This document shows, piece by piece, positions 16,435 to 25,220 of a stretch of DNA of 64,000 nucleotides. The stretch spans positions 310,001-374,000 of the forward strand of contig NZ_MAGO01000001.1 in NCBI RefSeq assembly GCF_001687335.1, given 5' to 3'. This DNA comes from Dissulfuribacter thermophilus (GTDB lineage Bacteria; Desulfobacterota; Dissulfuribacteria; Dissulfuribacterales; Dissulfuribacteraceae). The notes under the pieces were generated by a model. The model did no database searches, was not told the origin of the DNA, and saw nothing but the letters and a program-made list of their open reading frames with translations. The number at the start of each line of letters is the position of its first letter. Positions within the stretch are counted from its first letter, which is position 1. Both the position numbers and the translations under genes were made by a program.

Positions 16435-19152
16435 CTAAGCTGCCTGGGCCATTTCCTTGGTTTTAAGAAGGTTGCGAATGGATTCGAGCACCATGTCTCT
16501 ATTTAGTTTAACTTGGTATTCATCTATGCCAGAATCTTTCCCCCTCTTTCTATCTTCTTCCCCTGACAGAGAAGTAACTGCTATGATGGGAATGTGTTTT
16601 AGGGACGGATCGTTTTTAACACGTCTTGAAAGTTCAAAGCCATCCATGTTTGGCATCTCTATATCGGTAACGAGTATGTCTATTGGCTCAGAATTTATGA
16701 TTTCCCAAGCCCGTTGACCGTCCTCTGCTGTGATTACATTGTAACCAGCTGATATTAAATAAGAACTTAGTAGGTTTCGATAGAACGTAGAGTCTTCTGA
16801 AAGGAGTACCTTTGCGCCATCTTGTCCGGATACACCCTCTGATCCCTGGTCAAAGAAGTCTGGGTCAAACATCTGGACAATCTGGTATACGTCAATGAAA
16901 AGCGTTGTTTTATTTTTTATTATTGCGGACCCCAATATTCCCTCTTGCTTAAAAGTACTTTCATCAACGTCAATTACAATATCCAGACTGTCTTCGATCT
17001 GGCTTACTAGAAAGGCTACATCCTGGTGATTCATGTGGAAGATTATTAAGTGATATTCCTCTTGTTCAGGAAGAGGAGATATTGGGAGGAAATTTTCGAG
17101 ACGAATGACTGGGATAGAATGTCCACGGTACTGGATTACTTCTCTTCCACCTACAAATTCAATCTCAGAGACCTTAATCTTGTCCAAACGGTTTACAAGG
17201 GCAAGAGGGATAGCGAAAAATTCTTGGGGAGCTACTGTAAAAAGGAGCAAGAATTGGCGTTCTTCTCCTGATTTGACCTGTTCTTCCATGAGTTGTGCCT
17301 GTTTAAGGGGCTCTTCTCCTCTCAAGCTGAGAGCAGAGGTGAGTCCAACGACGTCTAGAATAAGGGCTACCCTTCCATCTCCCATCAGGGTTGTACCTGC
17401 AAAGGCCGGTATGTGCTTAAGGTGCTTTCCAAGGGGCTTAACAACTATTTCTTCAGAGTCATGGATACCATCGACCACAAGGCCGAATTGTCTGTCTCCA
17501 GAGTTCAAAACCACAATGTTTAAGCCAGTAACAGGTCTCTCATCAGACACAGTTTCAGGGAGCTCAAGTATTCTATTCAAACGGATTAGGGGTAAGATTT
17601 CTCCTCTTAACCTGTAAAATTCAGAGTTTCCTATCATCTGGACATCTTTTTCCATTTCATCTGGAGACAGATGAACCAATTCCACTAGATTTACCTGGGG
17701 GATACAATAACGCTGGCCCCCACAGCGGACTACTAAGGCTGGGATTATGGCAAGGGTAAGGGGAATCTTGATCCTCACTACAGTGCCCTGGTCCACTTCG
17801 CTTTGTAGTTCTACTGTCCCGCCTAATTTTTCGATATTTGTCTTGACTACATCCATCCCAACGCCGCGGCCAGATATATTTGTGACCTTTTCAGCTGTTG
17901 AGAAGCCTGGCTGGAATATGAGCATGAGGGCATCACGATTGCCTAAGTTCTGGGCCTGTTCTGGAGTAATTACTCCTTTTTCAATGGCCTTTTTCTTGAT
18001 CTTTTCAGGATCAATTCCAGCTCCGTCGTCTTGAATCTCTATTATGACTTGCCCACCCTCATGATATGCCCGCATGATGAGAGTACCCGCAGCTGGTTTA
18101 CCTTTTTGGATCCTTACGTCTGGGGGTTCTATCCCATGGTCTATGGAGTTTCTCACCATATGGGTTAGGGGATCTTTTATTGACTCAATAATTGAGCGGT
18201 CTAACTCTGTCTCTGCACCTTCAATCTTTAATTGAACCTGCTTTTGAGCACTCCTAGACAGATCCCTTACAATCCGAGGGAATTTATTAAATACATTGCC
18301 AACAGGCTGCATCCTGGTCTTCATTATCTGTTCTTGTATCTCTGTAACGGCAAGGCTTAGTCGCTGACTGGCAGTCAGAAGTTCGGTGTCGCTGAGTTGG
18401 CTTGCAATTTGGGTGAGTCTATTTCTTGATAGGACGAGTTCTCCAGCAAGATTCATTAGCTTGTCAAGCAGGTGAACGTCTACCCTAACGTGGGTTTCGG
18501 TAAGTTGGGGAGTTGTTGGAGGTGGCCCGGTTTTCTTATTTGCCTGGGCTTTTGAATTCGACGGCTTACTTTCTTCGGATTTTGGAGGTTCTTTGTCCTT
18601 TGGGGGCTCTTCCTCTTTATTTGAGAGATCTTCTTTTACCGCTTCTTTAGGAACTTCTACCTTTTCTTCATTATTTTGAGGGAGGGGTTCTGCCTTTACT
18701 TCTTTATCTTCTGTGTCAGCTTTTTCCTCTTTTTTTGTAGAGGAGGCGGAGGCTCCTTTTGCGATTTTCTCAGCAAAATTTCTCAATTCAACTATGAAAT
18801 CCAGGTATTCTATATCATCTGGCTCTTTTCCCGTCTGTTCCAGCGAGGCGAGGATTGCCTTTATGTAGTCCACTGCCTGGAGGAGCATTGTGGCGATGTC
18901 TTCATTTATGGTGACTACTCCATCCCTTAACTTGCTGAGGATATCTTCTGCAAAGTGAGCAATACCTTCGAGGGTTGTAAAGCCAAAGAAACCAGCAGTC
19001 CCTTTAATTGTGTGGACCGTACGAAATATGCTCTTTATTAGGTCCATATTGTGTGGATCCTGTTCGAGCTCCACAAACTGCTGGTCCAAAAGTTCTAGGT
19101 TTTCCTTAGATTCTGCCAAAAAATCTTTGAGGATTTCTTCTTCCATTCCCAT
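16435..19152 (-). CDS. cheA: CheA-type hybrid histidine kinase with two CheW-like domains and a receiver
   Basis: A protein of 905 residues. Domains in order: HPt with phosphorylatable His47 (FRTVHTIKGTAGFFG); a long charged Glu/Lys/Pro linker (about 130-225); dimerisation and HATPase domains (MVRNSIDHGIEPPDVR, DDGAGIDPEKI, GRGVGMDVVKTNIE); a CheW-like P5 domain; a second CheW-like domain (about 660-780); and a C-terminal receiver (ILVTDIEMPNMDGFELSRR). An upstream start at 19182 is possible, but GGAGG precedes ATG 19152. It is longer than classical CheA because of the extra CheW domain and receiver, as in gliding or alternative-function chemosensory systems. Confidence 0.92.
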   Translation of the reverse strand: MGMEEEILKDFLAESKENLELLDQQFVELEQDPHNMDLIKSIFRTVHTIKGTAGFFGFTTLEGIAHFAEDILSKLRDGVVTINEDIATMLLQAVDYIKAILASLEQTGKEPDDIEYLDFIVELRNFAEKIAKGASASSTKKEEKADTEDKEVKAEPLPQNNEEKVEVPKEAVKEDLSNKEEEPPKDKEPPKSEESKPSNSKAQANKKTGPPPTTPQLTETHVRVDVHLLDKLMNLAGELVLSRNRLTQIASQLSDTELLTASQRLSLAVTEIQEQIMKTRMQPVGNVFNKFPRIVRDLSRSAQKQVQLKIEGAETELDRSIIESIKDPLTHMVRNSIDHGIEPPDVRIQKGKPAAGTLIMRAYHEGGQVIIEIQDDGAGIDPEKIKKKAIEKGVITPEQAQNLGNRDALMLIFQPGFSTAEKVTNISGRGVGMDVVKTNIEKLGGTVELQSEVDQGTVVRIKIPLTLAIIPALVVRCGGQRYCIPQVNLVELVHLSPDEMEKDVQMIGNSEFYRLRGEILPLIRLNRILELPETVSDERPVTGLNIVVLNSGDRQFGLVVDGIHDSEEIVVKPLGKHLKHIPAFAGTTLMGDGRVALILDVVGLTSALSLRGEEPLKQAQLMEEQVKSGEERQFLLLFTVAPQEFFAIPLALVNRLDKIKVSEIEFVGGREVIQYRGHSIPVIRLENFLPISPLPEQEEYHLIIFHMNHQDVAFLVSQIEDSLDIVIDVDESTFKQEGILGSAIIKNKTTLFIDVYQIVQMFDPDFFDQGSEGVSGQDGAKVLLSEDSTFYRNLLSSYLISAGYNVITAEDGQRAWEIINSEPIDILVTDIEMPNMDGFELSRRVKNDPSLKHIPIIAVTSLSGEEDRKRGKDSGIDEYQVKLNRDMVLESIRNLLKTKEMAQAA

Positions 19153-19157
19153 TTTTT

Positions 19158-19979
19158 TTATCCTCCAGCTTTTTTCCAACACACTGTTTTCCCGAAGGTT
19201 ACTCGTTTCATCGATGGATCAAGCCCTACCGGCGTTTCAGTGGCCCCAAAAAATAAGTAGCCTCCTGGCCTTAGGACCTTAACCAATTTGTCTGTGATTT
19301 TCTTTTTTGTCTCTTGGTCAAAGTAGATGAGAACATATCTACAAAATATGCAATCAAACTGCCCCAGCCCTATAAACGGATTTAATAGGTTAAAGGTTTT
19401 AAAGTGGACTAACTTTTTCAATTTGTCCTGTGCAATCCAAAAGGCCCCCTGTTGTTTAAAGTACTTGATCAGCATGGTGACGGGCAGCCCTCTGTTTACT
19501 TCAACCTGGGTGTATCGGCCTGCCTGTGCCTTTTCAATGGCCTGTCTTGAAATATCAGTCCCTAGTATCTCCACTTTCCAGTTTGCAAGTTGAGGAAAGT
19601 GTTCCTGAATAATCATTGCAATGCTGTATGCTTCTTGGCCAGTAGAAGCAGCAGCACTCCAAAAACGAAGTTCCTTTTTGGACTGATTCTTCTCCATTAA
19701 CTCTTTTATGATGTGGTTTTTCAAGGTATCAAAGGGGTGTTGATCCCTGAAGAAATAGGTTTCATTCGTGGTCATGGCCTCGATGATCTGTTCCTTTAAC
19801 TTGGGAGTCATTTTGAATTTTGCCTGTTGATATAGGCTATCTATATTTTTGAGGCCTAATACCTTGCAGAGCTCATTTAGTCTGCTTTCGAGAAGATATT
19901 CCTTGCCAGTTGAAAGGGCTATTCCGCTTGAATCCTTTACTAGCTGGGAGAAGAATTTAAACTGTTCAGGTTTGATCAT
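19158..19979 (-). CDS. cheR: CheR, chemoreceptor glutamate methyltransferase
   Basis: An S-adenosylmethionine-dependent methyltransferase of 273 residues. It has the helical N-terminal domain (residues 1-75) and the catalytic domain with NETYFFRDQHPFDTLKN, the SAM loop FWSAAASTGQEAYSIAMI, and the ending FFGATETPVGL. It lies 21 bases after cheB. The matching receptors are not in the window. Confidence 0.93.
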   Translation of the reverse strand: MIKPEQFKFFSQLVKDSSGIALSTGKEYLLESRLNELCKVLGLKNIDSLYQQAKFKMTPKLKEQIIEAMTTNETYFFRDQHPFDTLKNHIIKELMEKNQSKKELRFWSAAASTGQEAYSIAMIIQEHFPQLANWKVEILGTDISRQAIEKAQAGRYTQVEVNRGLPVTMLIKYFKQQGAFWIAQDKLKKLVHFKTFNLLNPFIGLGQFDCIFCRYVLIYFDQETKKKITDKLVKVLRPGGYLFFGATETPVGLDPSMKRVTFGKTVCWKKAGG

Positions 19980-20000
19980 CTCTTCGTCCTTTGCCTCACC

Positions 20001-21110
20001 TTAATTTCTACAAATTTCCAGTATGGACTGTGTAATCATATCAAGAGGACATATTTTGTCTGCGAGTCCTGCTTCCACAACAAATCTGGGCATACCGTAG
20101 ACCACGCTGGTCTCTTCATCTTGGGCGATTATATATGCCCCCTTGGCCTTTAGGACCCTGCAGCCATTCGTGCCATCTTGGCCCATGCCAGTCATAACGA
20201 CTCCAACTACTCTTCCCCTATATGCATCTGCTAATGATTCAAACAGTGGGTCAACTGCCGGTCTACAGCTGTTAACAGGGGGATCTTGGGAGAGCCTTAC
20301 CAGGTGGTTACTATCATTTCTTATAATCTTCATGTGGAAATCCCCTGGGGCAATATAGACAGTACCAGGCTTTACTAATTCGCCGTTTTCTGCCTCTTTG
20401 ACCAGGAGTTTTGATTTGGAGTTGAGCCTGTCGGCAAGCTGTTTAGTAAAAACAGGCGGCATGTGCTGGACCAAAAAAATAGGTAGTCTGAAATTTGCTG
20501 GAAACTTTGGGATTACCTCACTTAATGCATTAGGTCCGCCAGTAGATACGCCGATGGCTACTGCTTCGGGTCGCTGAGCCATTTTGCGTAAATCAGTCAC
20601 TCTGTTTAAAATTGTTTGTGTTTTGAGTGCTGAGGGAATTGGCCTGGATTTTTGATTGACAGTTTTTGTTGACGGAGGCGTTCTTCTTAACCCCCCTTTT
20701 CTATTCATGAAATCTGCACATGCAATAATCTTTGGTATGAGTTCCTGTTCTATTTTCTTTTGACTTTCTGAGAATGCCCTAGTCCCAGTGGGCTTCTGAA
20801 CGAAATCAAATGCACCTTTTGATAGGGCCTCTAATGTAATTTTGGCCCCTTGAGTTGTTAGGGTGGAAAACATTATTATCCCTACTTGAAGCCTCAACCG
20901 CTTGAGTTCATCTAGGGTTTCAATCCCGTCCTTTTGAGGCATCTCAACATCTAGGACAACGACATCAGGTCTTAGGGTGCGAATTAATTTGATGGCTTCA
21001 ACACCATTTTCTGCTGTACCAATTACTTTTATTCGAGGATTTTTTTGGAGGGTGTCTTGAAGAATACGTCTAAAAATTATTGAGTCATCAACTATTAAAA
21101 CTTTTATCAT
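20001..21110 (-). CDS. cheB: CheB, chemoreceptor methylesterase/deamidase with receiver
   Basis: A protein of 369 residues. It has an N-terminal receiver domain (LIVDDSIIFRR, VVVLDVEMPQKDGIETL) and, after a linker, the CheB esterase domain with GVSTGGPNALSEVI (catalytic Ser), FLVQHMPPVFTKQLADRL (catalytic His) and VVMTGMGQDGTNG (catalytic Asp). Receptor demethylation is activated by receiver phosphorylation in this family. The gene overlaps cheY by 4 bases. Confidence 0.94.
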   Translation of the reverse strand: MIKVLIVDDSIIFRRILQDTLQKNPRIKVIGTAENGVEAIKLIRTLRPDVVVLDVEMPQKDGIETLDELKRLRLQVGIIMFSTLTTQGAKITLEALSKGAFDFVQKPTGTRAFSESQKKIEQELIPKIIACADFMNRKGGLRRTPPSTKTVNQKSRPIPSALKTQTILNRVTDLRKMAQRPEAVAIGVSTGGPNALSEVIPKFPANFRLPIFLVQHMPPVFTKQLADRLNSKSKLLVKEAENGELVKPGTVYIAPGDFHMKIIRNDSNHLVRLSQDPPVNSCRPAVDPLFESLADAYRGRVVGVVMTGMGQDGTNGCRVLKAKGAYIIAQDEETSVVYGMPRFVVEAGLADKICPLDMITQSILEICRN

Positions 21111-21478
21111 AGGCCGAGTACCATTTTTACCTTTTCCTCAAGCATGTCTGGTGTAAATGGTTTCATGAGATATTCATTTGCCCCAGCCATGACAGCCTTG
21201 ATAACGTTTTCCTGTTGGTTTTCTGTTGTGACCATCATTATTTTCGTGTCTTGCCACTTGGGATTTTCTCTAATTTTTACTAGACAATCATATCCTTCCA
21301 TCTCTGGCATGTACCAATCCAAGAAGACGATGTCGAATGGTCCCTGGGTTTCAATCTTTTCAAGGGCGATCTTTCCATTTTCGGCCTCAACTATTTCATC
21401 AAAGATATTCATATGCTGGAGAGCTGCCTTCACGATGTTTCTCATTGACTTGGAATCATCCACTACTAAAGCCTTCAT
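21107..21478 (-). CDS. cheY: CheY single-domain response regulator
   Basis: A receiver-only protein of 123 residues. Acidic pocket and phosphoacceptor are in VVDDSKSMRNIV and FLDWYMPEMEGYDCL; the conserved Thr/Lys pair is in MMVTTENQ and EYLMKPFTPDML. It is the first gene of the minus-strand chemotaxis operon, read from a sigma-28-like promoter about 100 bases upstream, and is translationally coupled to cheB. Confidence 0.94.
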   Translation of the reverse strand: MKALVVDDSKSMRNIVKAALQHMNIFDEIVEAENGKIALEKIETQGPFDIVFLDWYMPEMEGYDCLVKIRENPKWQDTKIMMVTTENQQENVIKAVMAGANEYLMKPFTPDMLEEKVKMVLGL

Positions 21479-21570
21479 GTTAAAGACCCCTGTTGATTTT
21501 ATGTAAAATTTGATAAACCATTTTCGTCTCCACTTTTTGGTTTTATTTTTAAGTAGTAATTCTTTATTCT

Positions 21571-21597
21571 TTATCGAAAATTCGGAAAAAATATTTA
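21571..21597 (-). promoter_or_regulatory. Sigma-28 (FliA)-like promoter of the chemotaxis operon
   Basis: On the minus strand TAAA (21597-21594) is followed by exactly 15 bases and TTCGATAA (21578-21571). The E. coli FliA consensus is TAAA-N15-GCCGATAA, so 10 of 12 positions match. It lies 93 bases before cheY. This would place the operon under flagellar-class control. Confidence 0.5.
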
Positions 21598-21628
21598 AGC
21601 TTTTTTGGAGGCAATCACACTGGAAACA

Positions 21629-21644
21629 ACTACGATATTGTAGT
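21629..21644. promoter_or_regulatory. Short inverted repeat in the cheY-ileS intergenic region
   Basis: ACTAC (21629-21633) and GTAGT (21640-21644) flank GATATT, about 90 bases before ileS. It is a possible operator or weak hairpin. Nothing else firm is visible in this divergent intergenic region beyond the sigma-28-like promoter. Confidence 0.25.
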
Positions 21645-21734
21645 ATCTATGGCACTTCAGTGAAGAAGAATTGATTTTGTGCCCACATAAAAAAGTTTCA
21701 TAGAATTTTAAAGAAATGAGAGGGTATTAAAGAG

Positions 21735-24617
21735 ATGGATTATAAAAATACGCTTAATCTTCCCAGTACAGCCTTTCCTATGAAGGCAAATCTTCCAAAC
21801 CGTGAACCTGAATTTCTAAATTATTGGAAAGAAATAGGTCTTTATATGCTGCTTCAGTCTAAGCCCAGTCCAAAGGGACATTTTATCCTCCACGATGGAC
21901 CGCCTTATGCAAATGGGCACATCCATTTAGGGCATACTGTTAATAAGGTCCTAAAGGATATAATTGTGAAATCTGCAGCTATGCGAGGCCTTAAAAGCCC
22001 CTATGTCCCTGGTTGGGACTGTCACGGGCTTCCTATAGAGCACAATGTGGAAAAAGAGCTTGGTAAAAAGAAAAGAGAGTTGACACAGGTTGAGATAAGA
22101 CAAAGGTGCAGAGAGTACGCAAAAAAGTTTGTCGACATACAAAGAGATGAGTTCATACGGCTTGGGGTAATAGGAGACTGGGAAAATCCTTATCTTACCA
22201 TGGCCAATGAGTATGAGGCCTCTATTGCAGAAGCCTTTTGTGAGATATATCTAAAAGGCCTTGTAAAAAAGAGAAAAAAGCCTGTTTATTGGTGTCCATC
22301 TTGTGTAACTGCCTTGGCTGAGGCAGAGGTGGAGTATGGAGATCATACCTCTCCTTCCATCTTCGTAAAATTTAAGGCTGGGGAGGACCTTTTAAGTTTT
22401 CTAAAAGAGAGACTGGAACTGTCCTTTAATACCTTATCAGTGATTATCTGGACAACCACTCCATGGACCATACCAGCCAACCTGGCCATAGCCCTACATC
22501 CTGATTATGACTACGTAATTGTGGAGGCCTGTGGTGAAGAGTGGATTGTGGCGGAAGAGAGGCTGCTTCCTCTTTTGACGGAACTGTCGCTAGAGCAAAA
22601 GGATGTAAAAATTCTTGGGCGTGTAAAAGGAGTGGAACTCGAAGGCCTTCATGCCATTCATCCCTTTTTGCCTCGAGAGAGCCTCATAGTCAATGCCACC
22701 TATGTTACTCTTGATGCAGGTACAGGTTGTGTCCATACTGCACCAGGCCATGGAGAAGACGACTATGAAACTGGTCTTCGCTATGACCTCGATATTTATT
22801 CTCCTGTTGATGACTATGGACGCTTCACAAAAGAGGTTCCAGATTTTGAGGGCCAAAACATTTTTAAGGCCAATGATGGGATCATTGCGCTCTTAAAGGA
22901 CAAAGGGGCTCTTGTCCATAGCTCTAAGATTACCCATAGTTATCCTCATTGTTGGAGGTGTAAAAAGCCTGTCATTTTTAGGGCCACAAGCCAGTGGTTT
23001 ATTTCAATGGAGAATGGGGATCTTAGGAAGAGGGCCCTTGACGCCATTAATGAGGTCAAGTGGATACCTGATTGGGGAAAAGAAAGAATAAAAGGAATGG
23101 TGGAAACAAGGCCTGATTGGTGCATCTCGAGGCAGAGGGCCTGGGGTGTTCCAATTACAGTATTTTTATGTGAAGAATGTGAGACCCCTTACCTAGACGA
23201 AGCGGCCTCTAAGAGGATTGTTGAGATCTTTAAAGAAGAGGGGGCAGATGCCTGGTTTAAACGACCAGTGAGTGACTATATCAAACAGGGAACTAAATGC
23301 CCTAATTGCGGCAGCACGACCTTTAAAAAAGAAAATGACATACTCGATGTGTGGTTTGATTCAGGGGTGAGCCACAGGGCTGTATTAGAAGAGAGAAAAG
23401 AGTTGTCATTCCCAGCGGATCTTTATCTTGAAGGAAGTGATCAGCACAGGGGCTGGTTCCAAAGTTCCCTTTTGACTGCTGTTGCTACCCGTTCAGGAGC
23501 TCCGTACAAGGCGGTGCTTACCCACGGTTTTGTTGTGGACGGTAAGGGAAAGAAGATGTCGAAGTCTGTGGGAAATGTAATCCCTCCTGAAAAGATTATT
23601 AAGCGCTATGGTGCAGAGATCCTAAGATTGTGGGTTAGCGCAGAGGACTACAGGGACGATATAAAGATCTCTGATGAGATTCTCAAACGATTGAGCGAGG
23701 CATATAGAAAGATAAGAAATACCATTAGATACATACTTGGAAACATTTCAGACTTTGATCCTGAAAAGGATATGGTCCCCTTTGATGAACTCGGAGAATT
23801 CGACAAGTGGGCCATCTTTAGGCTCCAGGAATTGACTGAAAGGGTGAAAAAGGCATACCTTGACTACAAATTCCATATAGTATTCCATAGGTGCTATCAA
23901 TTTTGTACAGTTGACCTCAGCGCCCTCTATCTCGATGTCTTAAAGGATAGACTATATTGTGAATTAAAAGATGGGAAAAAGAGGCGTTCAGCACAGACTG
24001 TGCTCTATATAATAGGTCGTGATCTTCTTAGACTCTTAGCCCCAATCCTTTCGTTTACAACAGAAGAGGCATGGAAGTATTTGCCAGGAAAAAGTGGTGA
24101 AGAAAAATCCATATTTCTCCAGGAATTCCCTGAAGGGACATACCTGGATGAAGATAAGGCCTTTTTGGATAAGTGGGATCGCATTTTGAAGATTCGTTCT
24201 GAGATTACTAAGGCCCTTGAGATTGCTCGGAAAGATAAACTTATTGGGCTAGCTCTTGATGCGAGGGTTAACCTTGTTACAACGGATCAGGAACTGAGGA
24301 GTTTCATAGAGGAGAACATTGATCAACTCAGAGATCTTTCGATTGTCTCCCAGATGGTTACCAGCGATCCTGAAAATGTCTCCTCTTCAGAAGAGGATGG
24401 TGGTGAAGTATTCATCTGGAACTCTGAAGAGATCTCTGCTCTTGAGGTCAGAGTTCAAAAGGCCTTTGGTCAGAAGTGTCAGAGGTGTTGGACCTGGAGT
24501 GAAGAGATTGGAAAGGATGAGAACTTTAGCGATGTTTGCCCTAGGTGTGCTGGGGTGTTGGGAGTGTTGAGTTTTGAGTTGAAGGAAGAAAGAGCAAATA
24601 GAAGTGTTGAGTTTTGA
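21735..24617 (+). CDS. ileS: Isoleucyl-tRNA synthetase
   Basis: A class I aminoacyl-tRNA synthetase of 960 residues charging tRNA-Ile. The HIGH-type motif is in PPYANGHIHLGH and the KMSKS motif in GKGKKMSKSVGNVI. The editing domain contains TTTPWTIPANLAIA, and the C-terminal zinc finger has CQRCWTWS and CPRCAGV. After the zinc finger the last 20 or so residues are encoded by a GTTTTGA-type repeat, which looks like an added tail. The next gene begins 3 bases after the stop. Confidence 0.96.
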   Translation: MDYKNTLNLPSTAFPMKANLPNREPEFLNYWKEIGLYMLLQSKPSPKGHFILHDGPPYANGHIHLGHTVNKVLKDIIVKSAAMRGLKSPYVPGWDCHGLPIEHNVEKELGKKKRELTQVEIRQRCREYAKKFVDIQRDEFIRLGVIGDWENPYLTMANEYEASIAEAFCEIYLKGLVKKRKKPVYWCPSCVTALAEAEVEYGDHTSPSIFVKFKAGEDLLSFLKERLELSFNTLSVIIWTTTPWTIPANLAIALHPDYDYVIVEACGEEWIVAEERLLPLLTELSLEQKDVKILGRVKGVELEGLHAIHPFLPRESLIVNATYVTLDAGTGCVHTAPGHGEDDYETGLRYDLDIYSPVDDYGRFTKEVPDFEGQNIFKANDGIIALLKDKGALVHSSKITHSYPHCWRCKKPVIFRATSQWFISMENGDLRKRALDAINEVKWIPDWGKERIKGMVETRPDWCISRQRAWGVPITVFLCEECETPYLDEAASKRIVEIFKEEGADAWFKRPVSDYIKQGTKCPNCGSTTFKKENDILDVWFDSGVSHRAVLEERKELSFPADLYLEGSDQHRGWFQSSLLTAVATRSGAPYKAVLTHGFVVDGKGKKMSKSVGNVIPPEKIIKRYGAEILRLWVSAEDYRDDIKISDEILKRLSEAYRKIRNTIRYILGNISDFDPEKDMVPFDELGEFDKWAIFRLQELTERVKKAYLDYKFHIVFHRCYQFCTVDLSALYLDVLKDRLYCELKDGKKRRSAQTVLYIIGRDLLRLLAPILSFTTEEAWKYLPGKSGEEKSIFLQEFPEGTYLDEDKAFLDKWDRILKIRSEITKALEIARKDKLIGLALDARVNLVTTDQELRSFIEENIDQLRDLSIVSQMVTSDPENVSSSEEDGGEVFIWNSEEISALEVRVQKAFGQKCQRCWTWSEEIGKDENFSDVCPRCAGVLGVLSFELKEERANRSVEF

Positions 24618-24619
24618 GT
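24567..24619. repeat. GTTTTGA heptamer repeat overlapping the ileS 3' end
   Basis: TTGAGTTTTGAGTTGAAGGA (24567-24586) and a second TTGAGTTTTGAGT (24607-24619) match the units found at 27.1 and 31.9 kb. Here the repeat is translated as the IleS C-terminus (SFELKEERANRSVEF) and supplies its stop codon. Confidence 0.75.
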
Positions 24620-24620
24620 G

Positions 24621-25217
24621 ATGAGCGCTTTTAGTGATTGGTGCAGGGGGTGGTCCAAATGGTACCTACTCCCTGTGGCAAAATTTTTGGGGAAAATGGG
24701 ATTTACCCCAAATGGGGTCACAGTACTTGGAGCAGTTGCCTATCTTATGTGCGGTATAGTACTCGCTACTGGACACAGGGGACTGGCTGGGTGGCTGTTG
24801 GCCCTCTTTGGTCCCCTTGACGTGGTAGACGGCCTACTTGCAAGGGAAAAAGGACAGGTGAGCCCTTTTGGGGCATTTTTAGACTCAACAATTGACAGAT
24901 TTGCAGAGTTTTTTCTGTTTTCTGGGCTCCTCTTCTACTTTTATAAAATAGGGGATCTAAATATCTTTAACTCTTTTCTGATTTTATCTGCCATGACAGG
25001 CTCTCTCCTTGTAAGTTACACCAGGGCAAGGGCAGAGGCCCTTGGATTTACATGTAAGGTGGGACTCCTTACGAGATTCGAGCGTCTTCTTATATTTGCA
25101 TGCAGCTTGATATTTGGATTTGTTGAGGTGGCATTGGTGTTGCTTGCGTTCTTTACCCATATCACCGCTATACAACGAGTGATTCATGTATGGCGTCAGG
25201 CCAGGATAAAGGACTGA
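24621..25217 (+). CDS. CDP-alcohol phosphatidyltransferase family protein
   Basis: A membrane enzyme of 198 residues transferring a phosphatidyl group from CDP-diacylglycerol to an alcohol. The family signature DG-x2-AR-x8-G-x3-D-x3-D is complete in VDGLLAREKGQVSPFGAFLD followed by STID. Hydrophobic segments follow. The acceptor (glycerol phosphate, serine or inositol phosphate) cannot be decided from the sequence. An in-frame GTG at 24618 precedes ATG 24621; both lie in the repeat after ileS, and no good ribosome binding site is visible, so coupling to ileS translation is likely. Confidence 0.85.
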   Translation: MSAFSDWCRGWSKWYLLPVAKFLGKMGFTPNGVTVLGAVAYLMCGIVLATGHRGLAGWLLALFGPLDVVDGLLAREKGQVSPFGAFLDSTIDRFAEFFLFSGLLFYFYKIGDLNIFNSFLILSAMTGSLLVSYTRARAEALGFTCKVGLLTRFERLLIFACSLIFGFVEVALVLLAFFTHITAIQRVIHVWRQARIKD

Positions 25218-25220
25218 GCC

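Noticed and set aside
17105-17617. 170-codon plus-strand open frame opposite cheA
   Set aside because: Lies wholly antisense to the well-supported CheA kinase domains and has no recognisable motif; a frame shadow.
21643-21665. Sigma-54 promoter (TGGCAC)
   Set aside because: No TTGC-type -12 element at the required spacing.
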